Below are positions 22,433 to 30,711 of a DNA stretch of 30,711 bases, piece by piece. The DNA is from Holophagales bacterium (lineage in GTDB: Bacteria > Acidobacteriota > Thermoanaerobaculia > UBA5066). Location: the NCBI GenBank assembly GCA_016719485.1, contig JADJZB010000010.1, positions 1-30,711 of the forward strand, given 5' to 3'. Position 1 is the stretch's first letter. Each line of letters begins with the position of its first letter. The notes beneath the pieces were generated by a model. It was not told the origin of the DNA and did not search any database. It was given only the letters and a program-made list of their open reading frames with translations. The translations under genes and the position numbers were made by a program.

Positions 22433-23935
22433 CTAGGGCCGCCGCCAGCGGCGGCCGTCGCGGGCGAGGAGCTCCATGGCCGCCTCGGGCCCCCAGGTCC
22501 CGGCCTCGTAGTTCGGGAGGTCGCGCGGGGGGTTCTCGCGCCAGACGTCGAGGACGGCCGTGACGAGCTCCCACGCCGCCTCCACCTCGTCGCGCCGCGC
22601 GAAGAGGGTGGGGTCGCCGTTCAGCGCATCGAGGAGGAGCCGCTCGTAGGCGTCGGGGGTCTTCTCGCCGAAGTGCTCGGAGTACTTGAAGTCCATCTTC
22701 ACCGTCTCGACGCGCATCGTCGGGCCGGGCTGCTTGGCGCCGATGCGCAGGGCGATCCCCTCGTCGGGCTGGATCCGCAGGACGAGGACGTTCGGCTCGT
22801 TTCCGAGGACACCCGCCCTGCGGAAGAGGGCGATGGGCGGCGTCTTGAAGGTGATGGCGATCTCGGTGACACGCTTGGGCAGGCGCTTGCCCGCGCGGAG
22901 GTAGAACGGCACGCCGGCCCAGCGCCAGTTCTCGATCTGGAGCTTCCACGCGGCGTACGTCTCGCGGCCGGAGGCGGCGGCGACGTGGGGCTCCTGGCGG
23001 TAGCCGGGGACGGGCTGACCGTCGATCGACCCCGGGGCGTACTGGCCGCGCACCGTGTCGCGCAGGATCTCCTCGGGCGTCTGCGGCCGCACCGAGCGGA
23101 GGACCTTGACCTTCTCGTCGCGGACGACGTTCGCCTCGAACGCGACGGGCGGCTCCATCGCCACGAGGCAGAGGAGCTGGAGCATGTGGTTCTCGACGAT
23201 GTCGCGGAAGATCCCCGACTCCTCGTAGAACTTCCCGCGCCCCTCGACGCCGAGCGTCTCGGCGACGGTGATCTGGACGTGGTCGACGTAGCGCCGGTTC
23301 CAGAGCGGCTCGAAGATGCCGTTGCCGAGGCGGAAGACGAGGAGGTTCTGGGTCGTCTCCTTGCCGAGGTAGTGGTCGATGCGAAAGATCTGGCTCTCGC
23401 GGAACGCGTGGCGGACCTTCTCGTTGAGGGCGCGGGCGGAAGCGAGGTCGTGCCCGAACGGCTTCTCGACGACGAGACGCGACCAGGGGCCGGAGGGCTC
23501 CACCGCGTGGACGAGCCCCGCCTCGCCGAGTCGCGCGGCGGCGTCGCCGATGCCCGAGGGCGGGATGGCGAGGTAGTAGAGCCGGTTTCCCGGGAGACCC
23601 CGCTCCCCCTCGAGCGCCTCGAGGCGGGCCTTCAGGTCGACGAAGCTCTGCGTCTGCTTCAGGTCGCCCTTGAAGTGGAAGAGGCGCGCGGCGAATCTCC
23701 CCCACTCTTCGTCCCCGTGGGCCGTCCGGCCGAACTCGGCGAGGGCGGCGCGCAGGTCGTCGCGCCAGGCGTCGTCGGAGTCGACCGAGCGGGCGAAGCC
23801 GACGATCGCCGTCTCCGGGGCGAGCTGCCCCTGGCAGTGGAGCTCGAAGAGGGCCGGGACGAGCTTGCGGCGCGCGAGGTCGCCCGACCCCCCGAAGATG
23901 ACGATCGTCGCCGCGGGAGGAGAGGTGGAGCTCAT
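22433..23935 (-). CDS. zwf: Glucose-6-phosphate 1-dehydrogenase
   Basis: Oxidises glucose-6-phosphate with NAD(P)+. The Rossmann loop is IVIFGGSGDLARRKLVPALF at residues 9-28; the active-site RIDHYLGKETTQNLLVFRL and VEKPFGHDL are present, followed by the C-terminal domain (VPFYLRAGKRLPKRVTEIAI). 500 residues, normal. The frame is also open upstream into tal sequence because of a frameshift there, but the ATG at 23935 (MSSTSPPAATIV) is the natural start. It lies 25 bases after the tal stop. Confidence 0.96.
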   Translation of the reverse strand: MSSTSPPAATIVIFGGSGDLARRKLVPALFELHCQGQLAPETAIVGFARSVDSDDAWRDDLRAALAEFGRTAHGDEEWGRFAARLFHFKGDLKQTQSFVDLKARLEALEGERGLPGNRLYYLAIPPSGIGDAAARLGEAGLVHAVEPSGPWSRLVVEKPFGHDLASARALNEKVRHAFRESQIFRIDHYLGKETTQNLLVFRLGNGIFEPLWNRRYVDHVQITVAETLGVEGRGKFYEESGIFRDIVENHMLQLLCLVAMEPPVAFEANVVRDEKVKVLRSVRPQTPEEILRDTVRGQYAPGSIDGQPVPGYRQEPHVAAASGRETYAAWKLQIENWRWAGVPFYLRAGKRLPKRVTEIAITFKTPPIALFRRAGVLGNEPNVLVLRIQPDEGIALRIGAKQPGPTMRVETVKMDFKYSEHFGEKTPDAYERLLLDALNGDPTLFARRDEVEAAWELVTAVLDVWRENPPRDLPNYEAGTWGPEAAMELLARDGRRWRRP

Positions 23936-23960
23936 GCGCTCGGTCGAACGGGCCGGCGCA

Positions 23961-25118
23961 CTACGTCCGGATCTTGACCGTGCGGGCCGACTCGAGGAGG
24001 GCGGCGCGGCGCCGCTCCTCGACGACGCCGAGGAGCTCGTCGTAGGACCTCTCGAAGGAGACGATCCCCTCGCCCTGGAGCTTCTCGCCGAGGGCTCGAC
24101 GTCGAAGCCGAGCTCCTTGAGCCCGTCGAGCGTCCGGTGCGCCTCGTCGACCCCTTCGAGGACGGTGTCTCCCAGGTCGCGGCCGTGGTCGAGGAGGGCC
24201 TCGAGGGTCTTTTCCGGCAGGGTGTTCACGGTGTCGGGGCCGACGAGGTTCTCGACGTAGAGGAGATCGGAGTAGGCGGGGTTCTTCGTCCCGGTGGAGG
24301 CCCAGAGCGGGCGCTGCACGCGGGCCCCCCTTCGCCGCGAGCGCCTTCCACGCGCCGGTTCCGAAGGCGGCGAGGTAGTCCTGGTAGACGACCTTGGCGT
24401 TCGCGAGGGCGGCCTTGCCGCGCAGGGCCTCGAGCCGGGCGCGAAGCGGCGCGGGAGCCGTGCCCGCCTTCTCGGCCAGGAGCTTGTCGACGAGCGTGTC
24501 GACCCGCGAGATGAAGAACGACGCGACGGAGGCGACCTTCGAAGGGTCGCCGCCGGCGGCGACGAAGGCGGCGACGCCGTCCTGGTACGCGTGCGCCACG
24601 TCGCGGTAGTGCTTGCGGTTGAACATGAGCGTCACGTTGACCGAGACGCCCGTTCCGATGAGCTCGCGGATGGCGACGCAGCCGGCCGGCGTCGCGGGGA
24701 CCTTGATGAAGACGTTCGGCTTTCCGAGGAGGTCGTGGAGCCGCCGGGCCTCGGCGATCGTCCCTTCGATGTCGAGGGCGAGGCTCGGGAGGACCTCGAG
24801 GGAGATCCAGCCGTCCTCGGCGTTGGCGGCGTGCTGGGCGGCGAAGAGGTCGGCCCCCGCGGCGATGTCGCCGCGCGTGAGGTCGTCGTAGACCTCGAAG
24901 GCATCCTTGCCCTCGTCGGCGAGGTGCTCGATCCGGCTCTCGTAGTCGCCGTCGCCCTTGCCGATGGCCTGGGCGAAGATCGTCGGGTTCGACGTGACGC
25001 CGTAGATGGCACCCGCCTCGATCCGTCCGGCGAGCTCTCCCGTGGCGATCATGCGGGCCGAGATGCTGTCGAGCCAGACGGCCTGGCCACGCTTCCGGTA
25101 GTCGACGGAGCGGTTCAT
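23961..25118 (-). CDS. tal: Transaldolase, long type (two frameshifts)
   Basis: Transfers dihydroxyacetone units in the non-oxidative pentose-phosphate pathway. The ATG at 25118 has an AGGAGGTTCC ribosome-binding site. Residues 1-265 are intact: VWLDSISARMIATGELAGRI, GVTSNPTIFAQAIG, IEAGAIY and the Schiff-base lysine in KPNVFIKVPATPAG, then SVNVTLMFNRKHY and VASVASFFISRVDTLVD. After a six-C run at 24325-24330 the frame shifts, giving QRPLWASTGTKNPAYSDLLY and GPDTVNTLPEKTLEALLDHG, then returns near 24095 to LGEKLQGEGIVSFERSYDEL. Two compensating indels explain this. It is the first gene of the operon, so its upstream 145 bases carry the promoter shared in opposite direction with czcC. Confidence 0.9.
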   Translation of the reverse strand: MNRSVDYRKRGQAVWLDSISARMIATGELAGRIEAGAIYGVTSNPTIFAQAIGKGDGDYESRIEHLADEGKDAFEVYDDLTRGDIAAGADLFAAQHAANAEDGWISLEVLPSLALDIEGTIAEARRLHDLLGKPNVFIKVPATPAGCVAIRELIGTGVSVNVTLMFNRKHYRDVAHAYQDGVAAFVAAGGDPSKVASVASFFISRVDTLVDKLLAEKAGTAPAPLRARLEALRGKAALANAKVVYQDYLAAFGTGAWKALAAKGGPRAAPALGLHRDEEPRLLRSPLRREPRRPRHREHPAGKDPRGPPRPRPRPGRHRPRRGRRGAPDARRAQGARLRRRALGEKLQGEGIVSFERSYDELLGVVEERRRAALLESARTVKIRT

Positions 25119-25264
25119 GAGGAACCTCCTGGGGTTCGGAACGGAAGGACCGTCCCCGGTTTTGAGGTGATCCTATCTTCTCCCGCGCCCCGTGTCCGCG
25201 CCGCCCGCCCGGGAAAGCGCTCGTTCGATATCCATTCGAGGTTTCGCGCTACGCTTGCCGATCG
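25119..25264. promoter_or_regulatory. Divergent intergenic region tal / czcC
   Basis: About 146 bases between the tal operon and the metal-efflux operon. It must carry both promoters, but I see no clear -35/-10 pair or metal-regulator operator. The sequence near 25225-25260 is relatively AT-rich for this genome. Confidence 0.35.
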
Positions 25265-26250
25265 ATGAGCCGGCTCGCTCTCTCCCCTCCTCCTCGCGGC
25301 GGCTGTCTCCTCCCCCGTCAGGGGGTGCAGAGCTCGCCGCCGTCCCTCCCGCCCCCTTCCCTTCGAGGACGTCCTCCGGGCCGCCGCCGAACGCGCCCCG
25401 CTCGCCGCCGCCTCCGCCGCGCGGCGGGACGCCTCGGACGCGAGCGCCACGAAGGCCCGCCGGCTGCCGAACCCGGAGGCGACGGTGCGCGTGGAGAACT
25501 GGCGCCGAGGCACCGACGCCCACCCGTTCGACGCGCAGGCCGACCTCGACGTCGTCGCCGAGCTGTCGCAGCCGCTGCCCGTCTTCGGGACGTGGTCGTC
25601 GCGCCGGGACGAGGCCGCCGCGCTGTCGCGGGCCGCGCGGGCCACGTCGCGCGGCGAGGTCGAGACGGTCGTCCTCGAGGCGGCGCGCCTCTACCTGGGA
25701 TCGGTGCGCGGCCGGGACCTCGTCGCCGCCCTGACCGAGAGCCGCGACGTCCTCGGAACGATGATCGCGACCGTGGAGAAACGGGTCGCCGAGGGGTGGT
25801 CGGCCGAGGGCGACCTCCTGAAGCTGAGGGCCGAGCACGCCCGCTCCGAGGCGCTCCTGGCCCGCGCGACGCTCGAGCTCGACGACGCCGCGGCGCGGCT
25901 GGCCGCCCTCCTCGGCGAGGAGGTGCCGGTCGACCCGGCGCGGCTCGCGATGCCCCGGGTCCCGGCCCTGCCCGAGGGGGAGGCCGAGGTACTCGGCCGG
26001 GAGGCGGCCGGCCGCGCGCACGCTCTCCACCCGGGCCGAAGCCGCGACCTCGGGCCTCCTCGGCGCCGCCCTCGGCGCCCGCGGCGCCGCCCGCGCCTCG
26101 TTCCGCGAGGGGGTCTCGGAGGTCCTTCCCCTCGTCGACGCCGAGCGTGTCACCGCCGAGGCCGTGCGGGAGACGCTCGACCTGGCCGTCGACGCCCGCC
26201 TCGCAACTCTCGCCGCCCGCTTCGCCCTCGGACAGGAGGTTCTCCCTTGA
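25265..26250 (+). CDS. czcC: TolC/CzcC-type outer-membrane efflux protein, frameshifted and short
   Basis: The ATG at 25265 opens a signal-peptide-like start; a shift before 25300 leads into LLLAAAVSSPV, then PFEDVLRAAAERAPLAAAS, NPEATVRVENWRRGTDAHPF, DLDVVAELSQPLPVFGTWSS and long coiled-coil helices (VETVVLEAARLYLGSVRGRD, VAEGWSAEGDLLKLRAEHAR). This is the first TolC repeat. Near 26020 the frame shifts to TRAEAATSGLLGAALGARG and ends FREGVSEVLPLVDAERVTAE through RFALGQEVLP, the C-terminal helix of the second repeat. At about 328 residues it lacks roughly 100 or more residues of the second repeat, so an internal deletion or missing sequence is likely. It would form the outer-membrane duct for CzcBA. 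Confidence 0.72.
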
Positions 26251-27525
26251 GCAGTCCCGAAGCGCCCACCCGGTACCCCGGAACCCGAAAGCTTCTGGAA
26301 GCGCCACCAGCGGCACATGCCGCGCCGGCTCCCCCGGGTCCTCCTGGCCGTGGGCCTCCTGCTCGTGCCCGCCGTCGTCGTGGTGAGGATCTTCACGGCG
26401 AAGCCGGTGGACGAGTCCGTCCCCGCGACGGCGCCGACCGACGCCGTGACGCTCGGCGAGAAGTCGGTCTCGCTGGCGGGGATCGAGGTGGTCGAGGCGA
26501 AGGGCGTGACCCGGGCGGCGACGTTCGACGCGCCTGCCGTCCTCGCCCTCGACGAGACGCGGACGGCGCGGATCGGGTCGCTCGTGGAGGGCGACGTCGT
26601 CCGGATCCTGTCCGAGGTGGGCTCCCGCGTCGGGCGCGGCGCCGTCCTCGCGGAGCTCAACAGCCGGGTCGTCCACGACGCCTGGGCCGACTACCGCAAG
26701 GCTGTCTCCGAGCGCCGCCGCCGCGAGACGGAGCTGGCGTGGGCGACGCAGGCGGCGGAACGGGCCGGGCGCCTGCACGAGCAGAAGGCGCTCTCGCTCC
26801 AGGAGCGGCAGCGCGCCGAGACCGACCAGGTGGCCGCCCGGGAGGAGCTGGACCAGACGAGGACGGAGGTGCGGCGCGCCGAGGAGGCGCTCGAGCACCT
26901 CGGCGTGACGAACAAGGAAGACCCGACGGGCGAGACCGGGGAATCGGTCCCTGTCCGGGCGCCGCTCGCCGGCGTCGTCCTCGAGAAGAACGTGACCGCC
27001 GGGACCACCGTCACGCCCGGGACGCTCCTCTTCGTCGTGAGCGACCTGACCGGGCTCTGGGCCATGGCCGAGGTGGACGAGACGCGGATTCCGCTCGTCG
27101 CCGCCGGACGGCCGGCGAAGGTCCACGTGGCCGCGTGGCCCGACCGGGCGTTCGACGCGCAGGTGACGTTCGTCGGCGACGCGGTGAACCCGAAGACGCG
27201 CCGCGTGACGGTGCGCTGCCAGGTGCCGAACCCGGGCGGGCTCCTCAAGCCCGAGATGTACGCCCGCGTCGCCCTCGGCGAGTCGGCGCCGCGCCCGATG
27301 GTCGTCGTTCCCGAGGCGGCGATCCAGGAGATGGACGGCAAGCCGTACGTCTTCGTGGCGGGAGCGAAGGGGCGCTTCGAGAAGCGCGAGGTCGCCCTCG
27401 GCGCGTCGAGCGAGGGCCTCGTCGAGATCCGCTCCGGCGTCGCGGCCGGGGAGAAGGTGGCGACCCAGGGGAGCTTTCTCCTGAAGTCTCAGCTCCTTTC
27501 GGCGTCCGCCCCGGCGGAGGAGTGA
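26247..27525 (+). CDS. czcB: Periplasmic adaptor (membrane fusion) protein, CzcB/CusB type
   Basis: The intact frame starts at an ATG at 26317 with a membrane anchor (LPRVLLAVGLLLVPAVVVV), then has the barrel-sandwich and hairpin domains: FDAPAVLALDETRTARIGSL, EGDVVRILSEVGSRVGRGAV, a long coiled coil (VAAREELDQTRTEVRRAEEA), VPVRAPLAGVVLEKNVTAGT, LWAMAEVDETRIPLV, KPEMYARVALGE and VVVPEAAIQEMDGKPYVFVA. The natural start is probably the TTG at 26247 overlapping the czcC stop (TTGA), with SSPEAPTRYP and, after one shift, PESFWKRHQRHM preceding the anchor. It links CzcC to CzcA. No His/Met-rich metal-binding N-terminus is seen. Confidence 0.88.
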
Positions 27526-27526
27526 G

Positions 27527-30500
27527 GTGAGCGGCAGCGAACGGGGCCACCGGCACCGCGCCGAGGCGGAGACCGGCCCGCGCCCGAAGGGGATCGAGCG
27601 GTTCGTGGCCGGCGCGTACCGCCGGCGGATGGCCGTCCACGCGATGGTCGGGTTCCTCGTCCTCTCGGGCCTCTGGGCCTGGAACGAGCTCCCCGTCGAG
27701 GCGTTCCCCGACCTGACGAACAACCAGGCCGTCGTCGTCACCGAGGCGCCCGGCCTCTCGGCGACCGAGGTCGAGCAGCAGGTGACCTACCCGATCGAGA
27801 CGGCGCTGATGGGCGTGCCGCGCTCGCAGGAGGTCCGCTCGCTCTCGAAGTTCGGCCTCTCCATCGTGACGATCGTCTTCGACGACGACGTGCCGGTCTA
27901 CTTCGCGCGGCAGCTCGTGGCCGAGCGGGTGAACGACGCCCGCGCGCGCCTCCCCGAGGGGACCGAGCCGGCGCTGGGCCCGGTGGCGACCGCCTTCGGC
28001 GAGATCTACCAGTACCTCATCGAGGGAGACGTCGCCGACCCGATGACGAAGAAGGCGCTGCAGGACTGGGACGTCCGCACGCGCCTGCGCGCCGTGCGCG
28101 GCGTCTCGGAGATCAACTCGTGGGGCGGCCAGACGAAGGAGTTCCACGTCCTCGTCGACCCGCGCAAGCTGGACCGCTTCGGCCTCCCGCTCCGGCAGGT
28201 CGTGACGGCCCTCTCCGAGAACAACGCGACCTTTTCCGGCGGCTTCATCGAGCACCGCTCGGAACGCTTCACCGTCCGCGGGCTGGGCCTCGCCACCGGG
28301 ATCGAGGACCTGAAGCGGATCGTCGTGGCCACGGTCGACAGCGTCCCGGTCTTCGTCTCCGACGTGGCCGACGTGGGCGTCGGCGAGATGCCGAGGAGCG
28401 GCGCCGTGACCCGCGACGGCAAGGGCGAGAGCGTCGCGGGAATGGTCATCATGCTCCAGGGGGAGAACGGCAAGAGGATTGCCGAGCGGGTGAAGGCGAA
28501 GGTGAAGGAGATCGCCGAGAGCCTGCCGAAGGGGCTCTCGATCGTCCCGTTCTACGACCAGAGCGAGGTCATCGACCGGACGTCCCACACGGTGCGCAAG
28601 AACCTCCTCGAGGGGTCGCTCCTCGTCGTCCTCGTCCTCTTCATCTTCCTGAAGGACCTCCGCGCCGCGCTCGTCGTGGCGGCCGTGATCCCGCTCTCGA
28701 TGCTCGTCGGCTTCCTCGGGATGAAGATCTTCGGCGTCTCGGCGAACCTGATGTCGCTCGGCGCGATCGACTTCGGCCTCATCGTCGACGGCGCCGTCGT
28801 CATGATCGAGAACTTCATCCGGCGCAAGACCGAGAAGGGGGCCGAGCCGCGCCGGGCGAGGACCCGCCAAGAAGCACGAGACGTTCATCGGGGCCGCCGC
28901 CGTCGAGGTGGCGAGGCCGATCCTCTTCGGCGTCCTGATCATCATCGCGGTCTACCTGCCGATCTTCACGCTCGAGGGGCTCGAGGGGAAGATGTTCAAG
29001 CCGATGGCGATCACCGTCTGCTCGGCGATCCTCGGCTCGCTCCTCCTCTCGTTCACCGCCGTTCCCGTCGCCTCGGCGCTCGTCCTGAAGGAGACGATGC
29101 ACGAGCACGACGAGGGGTGGTTCCAGCGCCTGCGCCGCTACTACGGCGTCCACCTCGCCGACGCGATGGACCACCGGCGCGGACGCTCGGCGTCGCGCTC
29201 GCGGTCGTCGTCGTGGCGCTCGCCTCGATCCCGTTCCTCGGGAGCGAGTTCATGCCGCGCCTCGACGAGGGGGCGATCCTGATCGAGTCGCGCAAGCTCC
29301 CGTCCGTTTCGCTGCCGGAGTCGGTGGAGATCTCGACGAAGCTGGAGCGGATCGTCGCGACCTTCCCCGAGGTGAAGCAGGTCGTCACGAAGATCGGCCG
29401 GCCCGACGTCGCCACCGAGGCGATGGGGATCTACCAGGGGGACGTCTACGTCAACCTCCACCCGCGCGACGAGTGGAAGAGCCGGTGGACGAAGGAGAGC
29501 TGATCGACGCGATGGCCGTCGCGCTCGCCGACCTGCCCGGGGTGACGATCAACTTCACGCAGCCGATGGCGATGCGCCTCGACGAGGTCGTGTCGGGCGT
29601 TAAGGCCGACGTGGCCGTGAAGGTCTTCGGGCCCGACAACCCGACTCTCGAGAAGCTCGGCGAGGAGATCCGGCGCGTCCTCGAGACGGTCCGCGGCGCC
29701 GCGGACCTGCAGGTCGAGGTGCTCTCCCGGGGCCGCGCAGGTGCAGATCGACCTCGACCGCGCGCGGATGGCCCGCTACGGCCTCAACGTCGCCGACGTG
29801 CGGACCTCGTCGAGACGGCCATCGGCGGGGCCACCGCCACCGAGATCCTCGACGGCCCGCGGCGCTTCGCCGTCGTCGTGCGCTTCCCGGACGAGCTGCG
29901 CCGGAGCCCGGAGGCGATCGCGTCGATCCTGCTGACCGCTCCCGGCGGCGAGAAGGTGCCGCTCGGCAACGTGGCGCGCATCGCGACGCCCCAGGGCCCC
30001 GAGGCGATCAGCCACGAGTCGGGGCAGCGCCGGCTCGTCGTCCAGACGAACGTCCGCGGCCGCGACATCGGCAGCTACGTGGCCGAGGGTCAGAAGCTGG
30101 TTCGCGCGAAGGTCACGATGCCCTCCGGGTACCACGCCGAGTGGGGCGGGCAGTTCGAGAACCAGGCGCGCGCCACGAAGCGGCTGATGATCGTCATCCC
30201 GGCCTCGCTCGCGATCATCTTCCTGCTGCTCTTCCTCACCTTCCGGCTGGCGCGGCAGGCGGCGCTCGTCATCCTCAACGTCCCGTTCGCCCTGGTCGGC
30301 GGCGTCGCGGCGCTCTGGCTGCGCGGCCTGAACCTGAACCTCTCGGCGTCGGTCGGGCTTCATCGCCCTCTTCGGCGTCGCGGTCCTGAACGGCGTCGTG
30401 ATGATCACGTCGATGAACCGCCTGCGCGAGGAGGGGCCACCTGGAGCTGCGGCCTTCGGTCCTGACGGGCGCCGCGACGCGGCTCAAGCCGGTCATGATG

Positions 30501-30684
30501 ACGGCCCTCGTGGCCGCGCTCGGCTTCCTCCCGATGGCGCTCTCGCACGGCGCGGGCGCCGAGGTCCAGGGCCGCTCGCGACGGTCGTCATCGGCGGGAT
30601 CACCACCTCGACGCTCCTGACGCTCGTCCTGCCGACCCCCCTACGAGATCATCGAGGCGTGCGGTGGCGCGACGGAGGAGGTAG
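27527..30684 (+). CDS. czcA: Heavy-metal RND efflux pump, CzcA type, many frameshifts
   Basis: The inner-membrane proton/metal antiporter of the operon. The GTG at 27527 follows the czcB stop by one base. The first 440 residues are intact, including ELPVEAFPDLTNNQAVVV, EVEQQVTYPIETALMGVP and the TM4 signature DFGLIVDGAVVMIEN, whose D/D/E pattern matches CzcA/CnrA-type (Co, Zn, Cd, Ni) rather than CusA-type (Cu, Ag) pumps. After about 28855 the frame changes roughly every 150-400 bases, but conserved pieces continue in order: ARPILFGVLIIIAVYLPI, FLGSEFMPRLDEGAILI, GVTINFTQPMAMRLDEVVSG, VQIDLDRARMARYGLNVADV, FIALFGVAVLNGVVMITSMN and RLKPVMMTALVAALGFLPMA. The last frame ends at a TAG at 30682-30684. 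Most shifts are single bases, often in C/G runs. Confidence 0.85.
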
Positions 30685-30708
30685 GGGAAACCGGCGGTCC
30701 GGTTTCCC
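30685..30708 (+). terminator. Strong hairpin after czcA, probable terminator
   Basis: Perfect 10-bp stem GGGAAACCGG with loop CGGT and CCGGTTTCCC, immediately after the putative czcA stop. The window ends three bases later, so a following T tract cannot be seen. Confidence 0.6.
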
Positions 30709-30711
30709 GTC

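Noticed and set aside
22433..24319. Apparent tal-zwf fusion protein
   Set aside because: The N-terminal part is transaldolase read after a frameshift at a C run, followed by about 50 residues of meaningless linker; zwf has its own normal start at 23935.
1..30711. tRNA, rRNA or known riboswitch
   Set aside because: I found no T-loop-like GTTCGA context with matching stems, no rRNA segment and no recognisable riboswitch core.

Overview
The window is very GC-rich (roughly 70%) bacterial chromosome. Several things point towards Acidobacteriota (Thermoanaerobaculia/Vicinamibacteria-like) or a similar deep-branching Gram-negative soil or sediment lineage. These are a eukaryote-type Ser/Thr kinase fused to a C-terminal propeller-like domain, a high-GC rplU-rpmA-obgE-nadD-rsfS operon, a sigma-54-type AAA+ protein, a CzcCBA-type efflux system that implies an outer membrane, and several start codons without a Shine-Dalgarno. 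The lineage is an inference; no rRNA or tRNA gene is present to test it.

Layout. (1) 1-1050, minus strand: two decayed or error-ridden toxin-antitoxin modules, MNT/HEPN and Phd-YefM/RelE-ParE. (2) 1086-2297, minus: a frameshifted subtilisin-family protease. (3) 2543-8818, minus: a housekeeping run read as rplU, rpmA, obgE, nadD, rsfS, a receiver-less sigma-54-type AAA+ regulator, a DksA/TraR-like zinc-finger protein with a histone-H1-like tail, and holA. (4) 9015-12019, plus: a secreted protein of unknown function, then a translationally coupled ECF sigma / putative anti-sigma / membrane-anchored protein operon with a recognisable ECF-type promoter. (5) 12114-19568: single genes in mixed orientation, namely trxB, rubrerythrin, sixA, a REP-associated tyrosine transposase (RAYT), PduO-type cobalamin adenosyltransferase, a PHP-family phosphatase, a QueD-like protein, a Ser/Thr kinase and an FKBP. 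(6) 19651-25118, minus: a sugar-phosphate operon tal-zwf-pgl-glk-fbp (oxidative pentose-phosphate entry plus FBPase). (7) 25265-30684, plus: a czcCBA-like heavy-metal RND efflux operon, ended by a strong hairpin at the window edge.

The most striking non-gene structure is a family of 63-67 bp near-perfect palindromes (arms begin GGGGTCAGGTCTACC) dropped between genes at least six times, plus half copies. The RAYT at 14131-15160 is bounded by single copies of the same arm, so it looks like the full-length relative and probable mobiliser of the family. Several genes end inside these elements: the elements supply the stop codon of the RAYT and the protease and the last twelve residues of HolA.

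Single-base frameshifts are frequent in 1-2300, near 4.5 kb, and at 21-30.7 kb, many of them in G/C runs, while 5-21 kb is intact. Much of this may be consensus error rather than gene decay, so frameshifted genes are annotated as the proteins they would encode.
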